Assembly (NCBI GenBank): GCA_902778105.1
Contig: CACYWN010000006.1
Location: forward strand, 62,001 to 126,000
DNA: 64,000 nt
From: an uncultured Bacteroidia bacterium
GTDB taxonomy: Bacteria; Bacteroidota; Bacteroidia; Bacteroidales; UBA932
Reading direction: 5' to 3'
Position 1 is the stretch's first letter; the number at the start of each line of letters is the position of its first letter. The notes under the pieces were generated by a model. The model was not told the origin of the DNA. It did no database searches and saw only the letters and a program-made list of their open reading frames with translations. The position numbers were made by a program, and so were the translations under genes. Below, piece by piece: positions 1 to 8,378 of this stretch.

Positions 1-1302
1 CACGAACACGACGTCGTTGTCCTTGTAGATGAGTTTCACGACCTCGTGGACCCTTCCCTTGTCATCGGTCATCTTGACCAGTCCGCCGAAAACGCCCACA
101 CCGTGGTCGATATGGACGACGTAGTCGCCCAGGTTGAAGGAACTGAGGTCGTTCAGGGTCAGCTGCTCCGATTTTTCCACCGTCCTCCTCAGGCGCACCC
201 GGTGGAAGCGGTCGAAGATTTCATGGTCGGTATAGCAGCAGATCCGGTCTTCGTTGTCGATGAAGCCGGCATGGATGTTCTTCCCCTTGACGAATCCGGG
301 AAGGAGCGCCTGCTCGTCCTGCAGCATGATGGAACGGAGGCGTTCCAGCTGGGATTCCTTTTCTCCGAAGATGTAGACCTGGTAGTTGTTTTCCAGCCGG
401 GTCCGGATATCGGAGAGAAGAAGTTCGAAATTCTTGTTGAAAACCGGCTGGGGAGCGATGGAGAAGACGACGGCGTCCTTTCCCTGGCTGAGCAGCGGAA
501 TATCCAGGAATACGTGACGGAATGCGGTCAATTCCGGAAAGAACCCCCGTTCCTTATACATGTCGGAGGAATCCATCCATACCACCGCATCGTCTTTCAG
601 GAGCGTGAGGATGCTCACGCCATCCCCTTCTCCGCCGCCGGCGACGATATCCGGATAGATATCCGCCCGGTCCATCTTCTCCAGGGACAGCTGGGTGTTG
701 CAGTCGAAGGTGTTGATCTTTTCCACCTCGTTGCCGAAGAACGAGAGGCGGTAGGGATGCTCGAGGGAGTAGGAAAAAATGTCGATGACAGCACCCCGGA
801 TGGCATATTGACCTGGTGCAGAGACAAAGTCCACCCGCTCGAATCCCTGTTTTCCCAGTATTTCCCGGAGATTGTCGTAAGATATGCTTTCTCCCGCCCG
901 GAGGGTCAGGAGCGCTCCGTCAATCTCTTTCCGGTCCGGAATCTTCTCATCCAGCGCCTCCGGATAGGTAACGACATAGAGGATGTCGTCGCCCGGATCC
1001 ATCAGTTTGCCGATGGCCGCCGTCCGCTGGACGCCCAGGGAAGATTTGTAATTGCTCCGTTCCACGGCCCCGCCGCTGTCCGGCAGGAAAAAGACCCGGT
1101 CGCCTTCCACCAGATTATACAGGTCGGCGCTGCAATACTCGGCTGCCTCGCGGGTCGGGAGCACGACCAGGTGGGTTCCTTTCCGCACGACCTGGGACAG
1201 AACGAACCAGCGTGCAGACAGGAATAGCCCGCTGCAGAAGGTTTCCTCCGAAGATTCCATCCTGCGGCGAAGCTGTTCCGTTGATTTCTTACTTATCAAC
1301 AT
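1..1302 (-). CDS. mfd: Transcription-repair coupling factor Mfd, N-terminal part (runs off window)
   Basis: Mfd is the DNA translocase that removes stalled RNA polymerase at lesions and recruits UvrA. Reverse-strand translation gives about 434 codons beginning MLISKKSTEQLRRRM, then the UvrB-like N-terminal module (segments such as GFERVDFVSAPGQYAIRG and VIDIFSYSLEHPYRLSFFG), and at the window edge the start of the RNA polymerase-interaction domain (NLGDYVVHIDHGVGVFGGL). The helicase half is outside the window. I chose the ATG at 1302; an in-frame ATG at 1260 is the alternative. The start codon overlaps a DnaA-box-like 9-mer, and the gene diverges from ruvB. The family call is secure; only the start is uncertain. 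Confidence 0.93.
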   Translation of the reverse strand, partial: MLISKKSTEQLRRRMESSEETFCSGLFLSARWFVLSQVVRKGTHLVVLPTREAAEYCSADLYNLVEGDRVFFLPDSGGAVERSNYKSSLGVQRTAAIGKLMDPGDDILYVVTYPEALDEKIPDRKEIDGALLTLRAGESISYDNLREILGKQGFERVDFVSAPGQYAIRGAVIDIFSYSLEHPYRLSFFGNEVEKINTFDCNTQLSLEKMDRADIYPDIVAGGGEGDGVSILTLLKDDAVVWMDSSDMYKERGFFPELTAFRHVFLDIPLLSQGKDAVVFSIAPQPVFNKNFELLLSDIRTRLENNYQVYIFGEKESQLERLRSIMLQDEQALLPGFVKGKNIHAGFIDNEDRICCYTDHEIFDRFHRVRLRRTVEKSEQLTLNDLSSFNLGDYVVHIDHGVGVFGGLVKMTDDKGRVHEVVKLIYKDNDVVFV

Positions 1303-1483
1303 TTGCCTTGAAAAGGCTGTTGAAAAGCTGTTGATAACCCTGTTGATGCCGGTGTGGAAAACGCGACGCCTTCTTTCCGGCCGGCTTATCCACCGGTTTC
1401 CCACAGGAAAACACCGGGGTTTTCAACAATTTTCAAAGCACTTAACCTGATGATTGATCATTAATTCCGTTCAGTTTTCAACA
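1293..1483. other. Cluster of DnaA-box-like 9-mers; candidate replication origin element
   Basis: Between divergent mfd and ruvB I count seven 9-mers close to the DnaA box TTATNCACA: TTATCAACA at 1293-1301 (+) and 1329-1337 (-); TTTTCAACA at 1318-1326 (-), 1420-1428 (+) and 1475-1483 (+); TTTTCCACA at 1353-1361 (-); TTATCCACC at 1386-1394 (+). TTTCCCACA at 1397-1405 is weaker. An AT-rich stretch follows (about 1436-1535). Box clustering in both orientations next to AT-rich DNA is typical of bacterial origins. Origin function is inference; dnaA is not in the window. Confidence 0.55.
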
Positions 1484-1528
1484 AATTGACAGGAATATAA
1501 ACAACATCAAGGATTCAATAATAAATAC

Positions 1529-1536
1529 TATATTTG
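1529..1536 (+). promoter_or_regulatory. Bacteroidota -7 element (TATATTTG) of ruvB
   Basis: TATATTTG matches the Bacteroidota -7 consensus TAnnTTTG and lies 26 bases before the ruvB ATG, giving a short leader. No clear TTTG -33 element sits at the usual 19-21 base distance. Confidence 0.5.
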
Positions 1537-1562
1537 TATCTGAAAAGACCGGACCCTGCCTT

Positions 1563-2603
1563 ATGAGCGAATTCGACCCCCGCAGTACAACAGACCGCAA
1601 AGATAATGAATTGGACGGAATTATCCGCCCCCAGGAGCTGGATGATTTCACCGGACAGAAGGAAATCGTCTCCAATCTTGAGATATACATCAAGGCTGCC
1701 AAGATGCGCGGGGAGGCATTGGACCATACGCTTTTCCACGGTCCTCCGGGGCTGGGGAAAACCACCCTCGCCCACATCATCGCGAACGAGATGGGCGTGA
1801 ACATGAAGGTGACGAGCGGTCCCGTCCTGGACAAGCCGGGCGACCTGGCGGGCCTGCTGACTTCCCTGGAAAAGGGCGATGTCCTTTTCATCGACGAGAT
1901 TCACCGGCTGTCCCCTGAGGTGGAAGAGTACCTTTACTCCGCGATGGAGGATTATGTCATCGACATCATGATCGACAAGGGACCCGGCGCCCGGAGCGTC
2001 CGGATTTCCCTGAATCCTTTCACGCTGGTGGGGGCGACGACCCGGAGCGGTCTCCTGACGGCTCCCCTTCGCGATCGTTTCGGCATCAACTGCGCCCTGG
2101 AATATTATGATACAGAGGACCTTCGGAAGATCGTCATCCGCAGCGCCACCATCCTGGGCATTGAGATTGACAACGATGCCGCATTGGAAATCGCCCTGCG
2201 CAGCCGGGGGACGGCGCGTATCGCGAACGCCCTTCTCAAGCGGGTCCGCGACTTCGCGCAGGTGCTCGGCGACGGACGCATCGACGTGGAAATCGCCCGA
2301 TTCGCCCTGAACAAGCTCAAGATCGACAAGCGCGGCCTCGATTCCATCGACCACAAGATCCTCCGGACACTCATCACCACCTTCAAGGGCGGTCCCGTTG
2401 GCGTGGGTACGCTGGCCACTTCCATTTCCGAAGATGCCGGCACCCTGGAAGAAGTGTATGAACCCTTCCTCATCAAGGAAGGCTTCCTCATCCGCACCCA
2501 ACGCGGACGCGTGGCGACGGAACTCGCCTATGCGCACCTTGGCATGGAATCGTACCTCCCCCAGCGCAAATACGATCCTGACGATAACGGAAAGCTGTTT
2601 TAG
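1563..2603 (+). CDS. ruvB: Holliday junction ATP-dependent DNA helicase RuvB
   Basis: RuvB is the hexameric AAA+ motor of the RuvABC branch-migration complex. The 346-residue product is full length. It shows the N-terminal [11 protein letters not shown] segment, Walker [10 protein letters not shown] (residues 60-68), Walker B with DE at 111-112 (LFIDEIHRL), the sensor region around [19 protein letters not shown], and the C-terminal winged helix ([27 protein letters not shown]). The ATG at 1563 fits the family N-terminus. Its partner ruvA is 33 kb away on the other strand, so the two are not an operon here. A -7 promoter element lies just upstream. Confidence 0.97.
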   Translation: MSEFDPRSTTDRKDNELDGIIRPQELDDFTGQKEIVSNLEIYIKAAKMRGEALDHTLFHGPPGLGKTTLAHIIANEMGVNMKVTSGPVLDKPGDLAGLLTSLEKGDVLFIDEIHRLSPEVEEYLYSAMEDYVIDIMIDKGPGARSVRISLNPFTLVGATTRSGLLTAPLRDRFGINCALEYYDTEDLRKIVIRSATILGIEIDNDAALEIALRSRGTARIANALLKRVRDFAQVLGDGRIDVEIARFALNKLKIDKRGLDSIDHKILRTLITTFKGGPVGVGTLATSISEDAGTLEEVYEPFLIKEGFLIRTQRGRVATELAYAHLGMESYLPQRKYDPDDNGKLF

Positions 2604-2650
2604 ATGAGTGGCACACAAGTGCCTGATTATCATGTGTTTCGATGGGTGCC

Positions 2651-2672
2651 CCCTGTGATTCCAGTCACAGGG
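2651..2672. terminator. Small perfect hairpin after ruvB
   Basis: CCCTGTGA (2651-2658) pairs with TCACAGGG (2665-2672) around a 6-base loop in the 92-base gap between ruvB and the next gene. There is no clean U-tract, so termination is possible but weakly supported. Confidence 0.35.
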
Positions 2673-2695
2673 CAACCTATATAAAAGTATTGAGT

Positions 2696-3484
2696 ATGAG
2701 GAAATTAAGTGCCACTGCAATCCTGCTTCTGTTTTCCATAGTACCGGCATTTTGCTGCACGTCCGTCATCATCAGCGGAAAGGTCCGCTCCGACGGGATG
2801 CCGGTGATGATGAAGCACCGGGACTCCAGCTGCAAGGGAAACGACATCCAATGGTTCCAGGGGGAAAAATACAGTTTCATCGGTCTGGTCAATACGGGGG
2901 AGCCGTTCAACAAGGAGGTATGGGCGGGGACCAACAGCGCCGGGTTCAGCATCATGAATACGGCGACGTATGACCTGAAAGAGGATGATATTCCGGCCAG
3001 GGACATGGACCGGGAAGGGTTCCTGATGTACAGGGCCCTGGAAATCTGCGAGACTGTCGAGGATTTCGAGCATTTCATCGATACCCTGCGGAAACCGATG
3101 GGCGTGGAAGCCAATTTCGGCGTGATCGATGCGAAGGGCGGTGCCGTCTACTATGAAATGGACAACTGGCGGATCCGGGCCCGGTACGACGTGAACGAGG
3201 AACCCTCCGGTTATCGGGTGGTTACCAATTTCACCTGGTCCGGGCGGCCTGCGGACCGCAAGGGCGTGGACCGGTACGAGAGGGCTTGCAAACTGTTGGA
3301 GGAAACCACTGTCCCCATCGCGGACTGGGGACACGATTTCCTGATCAATACGATTTCCCGCAGCGGCGCTCCGATCCTTCGTCCCATCACGACCGCCTCC
3401 ATCGTTTTCGAGGAAGGGGTGATGTGGGCCGCGCTCGGCAATCCTGCCCGGAATCCCTATCGTCCCTATTCGGTTTTTCCGTAA
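2696..3484 (+). CDS. Secreted Ntn-hydrolase, linear-amide C-N hydrolase (peptidase C45-like)
   Basis: The 262-residue product starts MRKLSATAILLLFSIVPAFCC. After a signal peptide the mature chain would begin with Cys20 or Cys21, followed by TSVIISGKVRSDGMPVMMKHRDSS. An N-terminal catalytic Cys plus a nearby KHRD segment is the pattern of the acyl-CoA:6-aminopenicillanate acyltransferase/C45 group, which cleaves linear amide bonds. The internal GTNSAGFSIMNTATYDL region also fits the Ntn fold. I chose the ATG at 2696 because it places a normal signal peptide first; an in-frame ATG at 2642 would add 18 residues ahead of it. The gene stands alone between ruvB and frdA. Substrate unknown; a bile-salt-hydrolase-like or penicillin-acylase-like amidase are alternatives. 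Confidence 0.75.
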   Translation: MRKLSATAILLLFSIVPAFCCTSVIISGKVRSDGMPVMMKHRDSSCKGNDIQWFQGEKYSFIGLVNTGEPFNKEVWAGTNSAGFSIMNTATYDLKEDDIPARDMDREGFLMYRALEICETVEDFEHFIDTLRKPMGVEANFGVIDAKGGAVYYEMDNWRIRARYDVNEEPSGYRVVTNFTWSGRPADRKGVDRYERACKLLEETTVPIADWGHDFLINTISRSGAPILRPITTASIVFEEGVMWAALGNPARNPYRPYSVFP

Positions 3485-3569
3485 TAGTCCTATTTTTAAT
3501 TGTAAAAATCCGGATTTTTGGTTATTATTGCAAGTTATTTGAAACTATCAATAATAATCCTTAACCCAT

Positions 3570-5519
3570 ATGGCCGATTCTAAACTTATCTCCAAGATTC
3601 CGGAAGGGCCGCTCGCCGAGAAATGGTCGAAGCGCAAGGCTGAAATCCGGATCGTCTCTCCGAACAACAAGCGGAAACTCGAGGTGATCGTCGTTGGTAC
3701 CGGTCTTGGCGGTGCATCCGCAGCTGCGTCCCTGGGCGAGCTCGGATACAATGTCAAGATCTTCTGCATCTCCGATTCTCCGCGCCGGGCGCACTCCATC
3801 GCCGCCCAGGGCGGTATCAATGCCGCGAAGAACTACCAGAACGACAATGACTCCATCTACCGGCTGTTCTACGACACCATCAAGGGTGGCGATTACCGTT
3901 CCCGCGAAGCCAATGTGTACCGTCTTGCCGAAGTCAGTGCGGCCATCATCGACCAGTGCGTCGCACAGGGTGTTCCTTTCGCCCGTGAGTATGGCGGTTA
4001 CCTCGCGAACCGTTCCTTCGGCGGCGTGCAGGTGAGCCGTACCTTCTACGCCCGTGGACAAACCGGCCAGCAGCTCCTGCTCGGCGCCTATGCGGCCCTG
4101 AACAAGGAAATCGCCGCCGGTTCCGTGAAGAGCTATCCGCGTCATGAAATGCTGGACCTTGTCATCATCAACGGACAGGCGAAGGGTATCATTGCCCGTA
4201 ACCTCGTGACCGGCGACATCGAGCGCTTCGGCGCCCACGCCGTGGTCCTTGCCACCGGTGGTTACGGAAACACCTACTTCCTCTCCACCAACGCGATGAA
4301 TTCCAACGGTTCCGCCGCCATGCAGGCCTACCGCAAGGGCGCTTTCTTCGCAAATCCCTGCTTCGCGCAGATCCATCCTACCTGCATCCCGGTCCACGGT
4401 GACCAGCAGTGCAAGCTTACCCTGATGTCCGAGTCCCTCCGTAACGACGGCCGTATCTGGGTTCCGAACAACATGGAGGATGTCATCAAGCTCCGCAAGC
4501 ACGAAATCAAGCCTTCCCAGATTCCTGAGGAGCGCCGCGACTATTACCTGGAGCGCCGTTATCCGGCCTTCGGCAACCTGGTTCCCCGTGACGTCGCCTC
4601 CCGCGCCGCCAAGGAGCGCTGCGATGCCGGCTACGGTGTGAACGAGACCGGTCTCGCCGTCTTCCTGGACTTCGCCGACGCCATCAAGCGCCTCGGTCAC
4701 CAGCGGGTGGAAGAGCGCTACGGCAACCTGTTCCAGATGTACGAGAAGATCACCTCCTCTTCCCCTTGGGAGGAGCCGATGATGATCTATCCGGCCATCC
4801 ACTACACCATGGGCGGTCTCTGGGTCGATTATGACCTCCAGACCACCATCCCCGGCCTCTATGCCATCGGCGAGGCGAACTTCTCCGACCACGGCGGAAA
4901 CCGTCTGGGCGCTTCCGCCCTCATGCAGGGCCTGGCCGACGGTTACTTCATCCTCCCGTACACCATCGGCGACTACCTGTCCCATAAGTTTGCGGAGCCG
5001 AAGACCGACACCAACGCTCCCGAATTCGCCGCTGCCGAAAAGGCCGTGCGCGAGCGCATCGAGAAGATCTTCGCCGTGAAGGGAACCGAGACCGTGGACA
5101 GCATCCACAAGAAACTCGGCCACATCATGTGGGAATATGTGGGCATGGCCCGCAACGAGGCTGGCCTGAAGAAGGCCATCGAGGAAATCGGTGAACTCCG
5201 CAAGGAATTCTGGAAGACCGTCCGTGTCCCCGGAACCAACGAGGAATTCAACCAGGAACTCGAGAAGGCCCTCCGTCTCGTGGACTTCTTCGACATCGGC
5301 GAACTGATGGCCCGCGACGCCCTGCACAGGAAAGAGTCCTGCGGCGGTCACTTCCGCGAGGAAATGCAGACCGAGGAAGGCGAGACCAAGCGCGACGACG
5401 AGAATTTCATGTATGTGGGTGCCTGGGAATACAAGGGCGAAGGTGTCGAGCCTGAACTCCACAAGGAGCCGCTCAAGTATGAGAACATCAAGATTGCGAC
5501 CCGTAACTATAAAGACTAA
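3570..5519 (+). CDS. frdA: Fumarate reductase/succinate dehydrogenase flavoprotein subunit
   Basis: Catalytic FAD subunit interconverting fumarate and succinate at the cytoplasmic face of the inner membrane. The 649-residue product has the dinucleotide-binding segment [20 protein letters not shown] near residues 42-61, the flavin-linking region [17 protein letters not shown] with the expected His, the [10 protein letters not shown] region, and the capping-domain [17 protein letters not shown] segment. Length fits the Bacteroidota enzyme. frdB follows after 8 bases. In Bacteroides a cytochrome b gene (frdC/sdhC) normally precedes this gene; here only an 85-base AT-rich spacer separates it from the Ntn-hydrolase, so the membrane anchor must be elsewhere or replaced. 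Confidence 0.96.
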   Translation: MADSKLISKIPEGPLAEKWSKRKAEIRIVSPNNKRKLEVIVVGTGLGGASAAASLGELGYNVKIFCISDSPRRAHSIAAQGGINAAKNYQNDNDSIYRLFYDTIKGGDYRSREANVYRLAEVSAAIIDQCVAQGVPFAREYGGYLANRSFGGVQVSRTFYARGQTGQQLLLGAYAALNKEIAAGSVKSYPRHEMLDLVIINGQAKGIIARNLVTGDIERFGAHAVVLATGGYGNTYFLSTNAMNSNGSAAMQAYRKGAFFANPCFAQIHPTCIPVHGDQQCKLTLMSESLRNDGRIWVPNNMEDVIKLRKHEIKPSQIPEERRDYYLERRYPAFGNLVPRDVASRAAKERCDAGYGVNETGLAVFLDFADAIKRLGHQRVEERYGNLFQMYEKITSSSPWEEPMMIYPAIHYTMGGLWVDYDLQTTIPGLYAIGEANFSDHGGNRLGASALMQGLADGYFILPYTIGDYLSHKFAEPKTDTNAPEFAAAEKAVRERIEKIFAVKGTETVDSIHKKLGHIMWEYVGMARNEAGLKKAIEEIGELRKEFWKTVRVPGTNEEFNQELEKALRLVDFFDIGELMARDALHRKESCGGHFREEMQTEEGETKRDDENFMYVGAWEYKGEGVEPELHKEPLKYENIKIATRNYKD

Positions 5520-5527
5520 AGACGATT

Positions 5528-6271
5528 ATGGAATATAACGTGAAAGTGTGGCGTCAGAAGAACGCCAAAGCGAAGGGTCACTTCGAGACCTACCACGTCA
5601 CCGATGTGGAGGAAGATGCCTCCTTCCTCGAGATGCTGGACATTCTGAACGACCAGCTCATCCGCAAGGGTGTGGAGCCCATTGCTTTCGACCACGACTG
5701 CCGTGAGGGTATCTGCGGCGCCTGTTCCCTGTATGTGGACGGCCGCGCCCACGGTCCGGACGACCAGGTGACCACCTGCCAGCTGTTCATGCGTCATTTC
5801 AAGCCCGGCGCCACCATCACCGTGGAACCTTGGCGCAGTGCCGCCTTCCCGGTGATCAAGGACCTCGTCGTGGACCGTCAGGCCTTCGACAAGATCCTTC
5901 AGGCCGGCGGATTCGTTTCCGTCCGTACCGGTGCCGCCCAGGATGCAAACACCATCCTCATCCCGCATGATGATGCCGAACTGTCGATGGATGCCGCCGC
6001 CTGCGTCGGTTGCGGTGCCTGCGTCGCTACCTGCAAGAACGGCTCTGCCATGCTGTTCGTGGCTGCCCGCGTCAGCTCCCTGGCCCTGCTGCCGCAGGGT
6101 AAGCCGGAAGCCGCCCGCCGCGCCCGCGCCATGGTTGCCAAGATGGACGAACTGGGCTTCGGCAACTGCACGAACACCCGCGCCTGCGAGATGGAATGCC
6201 CGAAGCACGTCACCATCGACCACATCGCCCGCCTGAACCGCGAATACCTCAAAGCCCGTTTCAGCGAGTAA
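5528..6271 (+). CDS. frdB: Fumarate reductase/succinate dehydrogenase iron-sulfur subunit
   Basis: Electron-transfer subunit passing electrons between the quinone side and FrdA. The 247-residue product has the plant-ferredoxin-like [2Fe-2S] motif [16 protein letters not shown] with the later Cys in VTTCQLFMR, and two C-terminal cysteine clusters, [14 protein letters not shown] and [15 protein letters not shown]. It starts 8 bases after frdA and is surely cotranscribed. It is the last gene of the unit; a strong loop-conserved hairpin follows after 21 bases. No frdC follows either. Confidence 0.96.
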   Translation: MEYNVKVWRQKNAKAKGHFETYHVTDVEEDASFLEMLDILNDQLIRKGVEPIAFDHDCREGICGACSLYVDGRAHGPDDQVTTCQLFMRHFKPGATITVEPWRSAAFPVIKDLVVDRQAFDKILQAGGFVSVRTGAAQDANTILIPHDDAELSMDAAACVGCGACVATCKNGSAMLFVAARVSSLALLPQGKPEAARRARAMVAKMDELGFGNCTNTRACEMECPKHVTIDHIARLNREYLKARFSE

Positions 6272-6292
6272 GACAATCAATTACAAATAAAA

Positions 6293-6343
6293 AATAATAG
6301 AGGGATGAAGCTCCGAAAAAAGTCGCTCCATCCCTCTATTATT
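6293..6343. terminator. Loop-conserved hairpin 1 (frdB/fic boundary)
   Basis: A 19-bp stem (6293-6311 with 6325-6343, one mismatch) closes a 13-base loop reading TCCGAAAAAAGTC on plus and GACTTTTTTCGGA on minus. It sits between the 3' ends of frdB and fic and is flanked by A- and T-rich bases, so a bidirectional terminator is likely. The loop recurs in three other hairpins at 8270, 35346 and 52660. Confidence 0.75.
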
Positions 6344-6346
6344 TTT

Positions 6347-6435
6347 CCTGACTTAATCAATGCGTCACCCAAATCACCTGCGCAATATGCCTTACAGTTA
6401 TACCTGAAGCCGATTTTTAAAGAGATGCCGAAAAA
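6347..6435. repeat. 89-bp direct repeat, left copy (D1), truncated at its right end
   Basis: This stretch is repeated at 8166-8254 with a single difference (base 6361). Both copies begin CCTGACTTAATCA. The left copy lacks the inverted terminal sequence that closes the right copy and continues into unrelated AT-rich DNA. Together the copies bracket the fic gene. About 105 AT-rich bases (6436-6540) separate it from the fic stop; I see no gene there. Confidence 0.9.
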
Positions 6436-6540
6436 AAACCAAACCCGGTAGCTTGAATTACTTCAGGGGCTATCGGGAATCAACATTACAAAATTACGAA
6501 TAATAGTCAAATTAGTAAAAATACGCAATCCCTTTATTTA

Positions 6541-8043
6541 TCATACTATGCCAGCGAGGAGAGATGCAAAATCGCTTATGTCACCTTGGACACTGGCACG
6601 TTCAAGCGCAGACATATATTTGTCTCGTATATCTTTTTGAATGATAGTCCATCGATACCCTCCGGAGGCCAGCATTACGTTCATCATAAATCTTCCCATT
6701 CGTCCGTTTCCGTCCATATACGGGTGTATGAAAGTGAAGATGAAATGACCAAGCACTGCCCTCACCCACGCATCTTCTTCACTTTTCAGCAGGTCGAAAA
6801 GTACCGGCATCGCATCCCTGACGGCTTCGGGATTGAGAGGCGTATGCATTGAATTGCGAATATAGACCTGGCCAGACCTATACCCTACGATATCTCCAGC
6901 TTTGATTATTCCTGCCATCACAGACGGCGCGAACATCTCCTGGTACCATACGCGATGGTCTTTCTCTACAACCTCACCGGCATTCTTGCCATCGAGGATT
7001 GCCAGCAGGCTTTTCTTGACTTCCTGAAATGCCTGCCAATATCCGCGTGCCGCAAGGGCGGCCTTGTCCTCTTTGTCAGACGCATTCTCGTCCGGTTTCC
7101 AATTGCCGCTGCGGACTTTTTCAATCAGCTCTTCAGAAACCTTATAGCCCTCAATGGACAAAGAATGATATGCGTCCAGCTTATATCTATCCTCGACATC
7201 CTTCATATAGGCTTCGATGTCGATTCCCGCAGGCACGGAAGGTTTTACGGCAAGCACCGTATCGCGCATACTTTTCCACATCAGGCGAATACGCGTGGCG
7301 TATGGAGACAGGTCTCTGACAAACTCATACTTGTCGGTAAATGGATCTTCTTCACGAATAACATATCCGAAACGATCCATTGTAGACTTTATTTCATCAG
7401 CGATGGGAAGCATCTGCACATTCCTAAATGCGCCTATCAATCTCCCGGCGCGTGATGAACGGCCCTTGTCGAGGAGATAAGGAAGTACTTCCGATGAATC
7501 CCTTATCGCAGCAAGAGCTGTTCTGGCAGTAATGCTGCTGCGTTGGAAGAGAATCGGCGACGACATCACTAAGGCTTCGGGGATGCTGTAAACATTCAAA
7601 CCATATTGGCTTTCCTTGATAACATTAGTAGCGCAATCCGCTTTCAGAAAAAAGATGCTGCATCCGAAAGGAAGGATCACACTTGTGTTGTTGCATTTCG
7701 GCGAGCGTATAATCAATTGGGGAAGGACGGTCCAATTGCCCGTCTGAACATCTAATGACGCTTCAGCTGGCAGACACCATTCTTCTCCAAGTTTCTCCCG
7801 TACATACTCGGAAATGAACCTCCAGTATGAAATATACCAGGCCGTAGTATCGCCGGAAACAGCTGCCGGATCTGACTGAATATACCATCCCCCGACGACT
7901 TTCATCAGAAAGCCGTTTTCAACAAGACGTTCCTGGTGGGTCCTGCTGATTTCTGAAGACCTGATTATAGGACTGTTCTTCGACTCTTGTAACTGTCTCA
8001 GGACGTCAAGAGACTGTGCAAGTTTTTCTGAAGGTATTGCCAT
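6541..8043 (-). CDS. Fic-domain protein with N-terminal winged-helix-like region
   Basis: Fic enzymes usually transfer AMP (or related groups) to a hydroxyl of a target protein. The 500-residue product has the catalytic motif HPYMDGNGRMGR at residues 440-451 and an upstream SLSIEG (294-299), which fits the [S/T]xxxE[G/N] inhibitory-helix motif of self-inhibited class II Fic proteins. The first 60 residues resemble an AbiEi/winged-helix module (IIRSSEISRTHQERLVENGFLMKVVGGWYI), as in many accessory Fic genes. No separate antitoxin is visible. Codons and intergenic DNA look clearly AT-richer than in the neighbours, and direct repeats bracket the gene, both suggesting transfer. It has its own consensus promoter. 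A toxin or defence role is possible but not shown by sequence. Confidence 0.9.
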   Translation of the reverse strand: MAIPSEKLAQSLDVLRQLQESKNSPIIRSSEISRTHQERLVENGFLMKVVGGWYIQSDPAAVSGDTTAWYISYWRFISEYVREKLGEEWCLPAEASLDVQTGNWTVLPQLIIRSPKCNNTSVILPFGCSIFFLKADCATNVIKESQYGLNVYSIPEALVMSSPILFQRSSITARTALAAIRDSSEVLPYLLDKGRSSRAGRLIGAFRNVQMLPIADEIKSTMDRFGYVIREEDPFTDKYEFVRDLSPYATRIRLMWKSMRDTVLAVKPSVPAGIDIEAYMKDVEDRYKLDAYHSLSIEGYKVSEELIEKVRSGNWKPDENASDKEDKAALAARGYWQAFQEVKKSLLAILDGKNAGEVVEKDHRVWYQEMFAPSVMAGIIKAGDIVGYRSGQVYIRNSMHTPLNPEAVRDAMPVLFDLLKSEEDAWVRAVLGHFIFTFIHPYMDGNGRMGRFMMNVMLASGGYRWTIIQKDIRDKYMSALERASVQGDISDFASLLAGIV

Positions 8044-8075
8044 ATCTTTGTAATGTTACACGTTAATTCTTGTTG

Positions 8076-8106
8076 CAAAGATACACTTTAATTTTTGCCG
8101 CGCAAA
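8076..8106 (-). promoter_or_regulatory. Consensus Bacteroidota promoter of fic
   Basis: On the minus strand TTTG (8106-8103), exactly 19 bases, then TATCTTTG (8083-8076). This matches TTTG-N19-TAnnTTTG perfectly. It lies 32 bases before the fic ATG. Confidence 0.75.
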
Positions 8107-8165
8107 CACAATGGAATTTTTGCTGCAAATATATGTGTCGAAATGATGGAAGAATTATTAATTTT

Positions 8166-8268
8166 CCTGACTTAATCAAAGCGTCACCCAAATCACCTGC
8201 GCAATATGCCTTACAGTTATACCTGAAGCCGATTTTTAAAGAGATGCCGAAAAAGTGATAAAGTCAGG
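8166..8268. repeat. 103-bp MITE-like element (D2) with 13-bp inverted ends
   Basis: The element starts CCTGACTTAATCA and ends TGATAAAGTCAGG; the ends are inverted repeats with one mismatch. Bases 8166-8254 match the left copy D1. On plus it can be read as a short open segment ending LKPIFKEMPKK-stop, but it has no start of its own and I do not call a gene. It could be a small non-autonomous mobile element or the scar of the event that brought in fic. The rest of the fic to lipoprotein gap (8044-8378) holds the fic promoter and hairpin 2. Confidence 0.7.
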
Positions 8269-8269
8269 A

Positions 8270-8321
8270 AATAATAGAGGGATGAAGCTCCGAAAAAAAG
8301 TCGCTCCATCCCTCTATTATT
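8270..8321. terminator. Loop-conserved hairpin 2 (after the BACON/FISUMP gene)
   Basis: A 19-bp stem (8270-8288 with 8303-8321) nearly identical to hairpin 1, with a 14-base loop TCCGAAAAAAAGTC on plus (GACTTTTTTTCGGA on minus). It lies 57 bases beyond the 3' end of the minus-strand lipoprotein gene and is followed by T-rich DNA on plus. Likely a terminator. Confidence 0.75.
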
Positions 8322-8378
8322 TTTTATATAAAGACTATATGATTCTTTTGGATGTAAGTCAAATGGATTATAGATGGA

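Noticed and set aside
46-1227. A 393-codon open frame on plus at the window start
   Set aside because: The minus strand reads as the N-terminal half of Mfd with family motifs.
8070-8258. A 62-codon frame running through the MITE-like repeat
   Set aside because: It begins in the fic promoter, and its C-terminal part simply follows the repeat; no start signal of its own.
6347-8268. CRISPR array from the repeated segments around fic
   Set aside because: Only two long copies 1.8 kb apart with a gene between; no regular spacers and no cas genes in the window.
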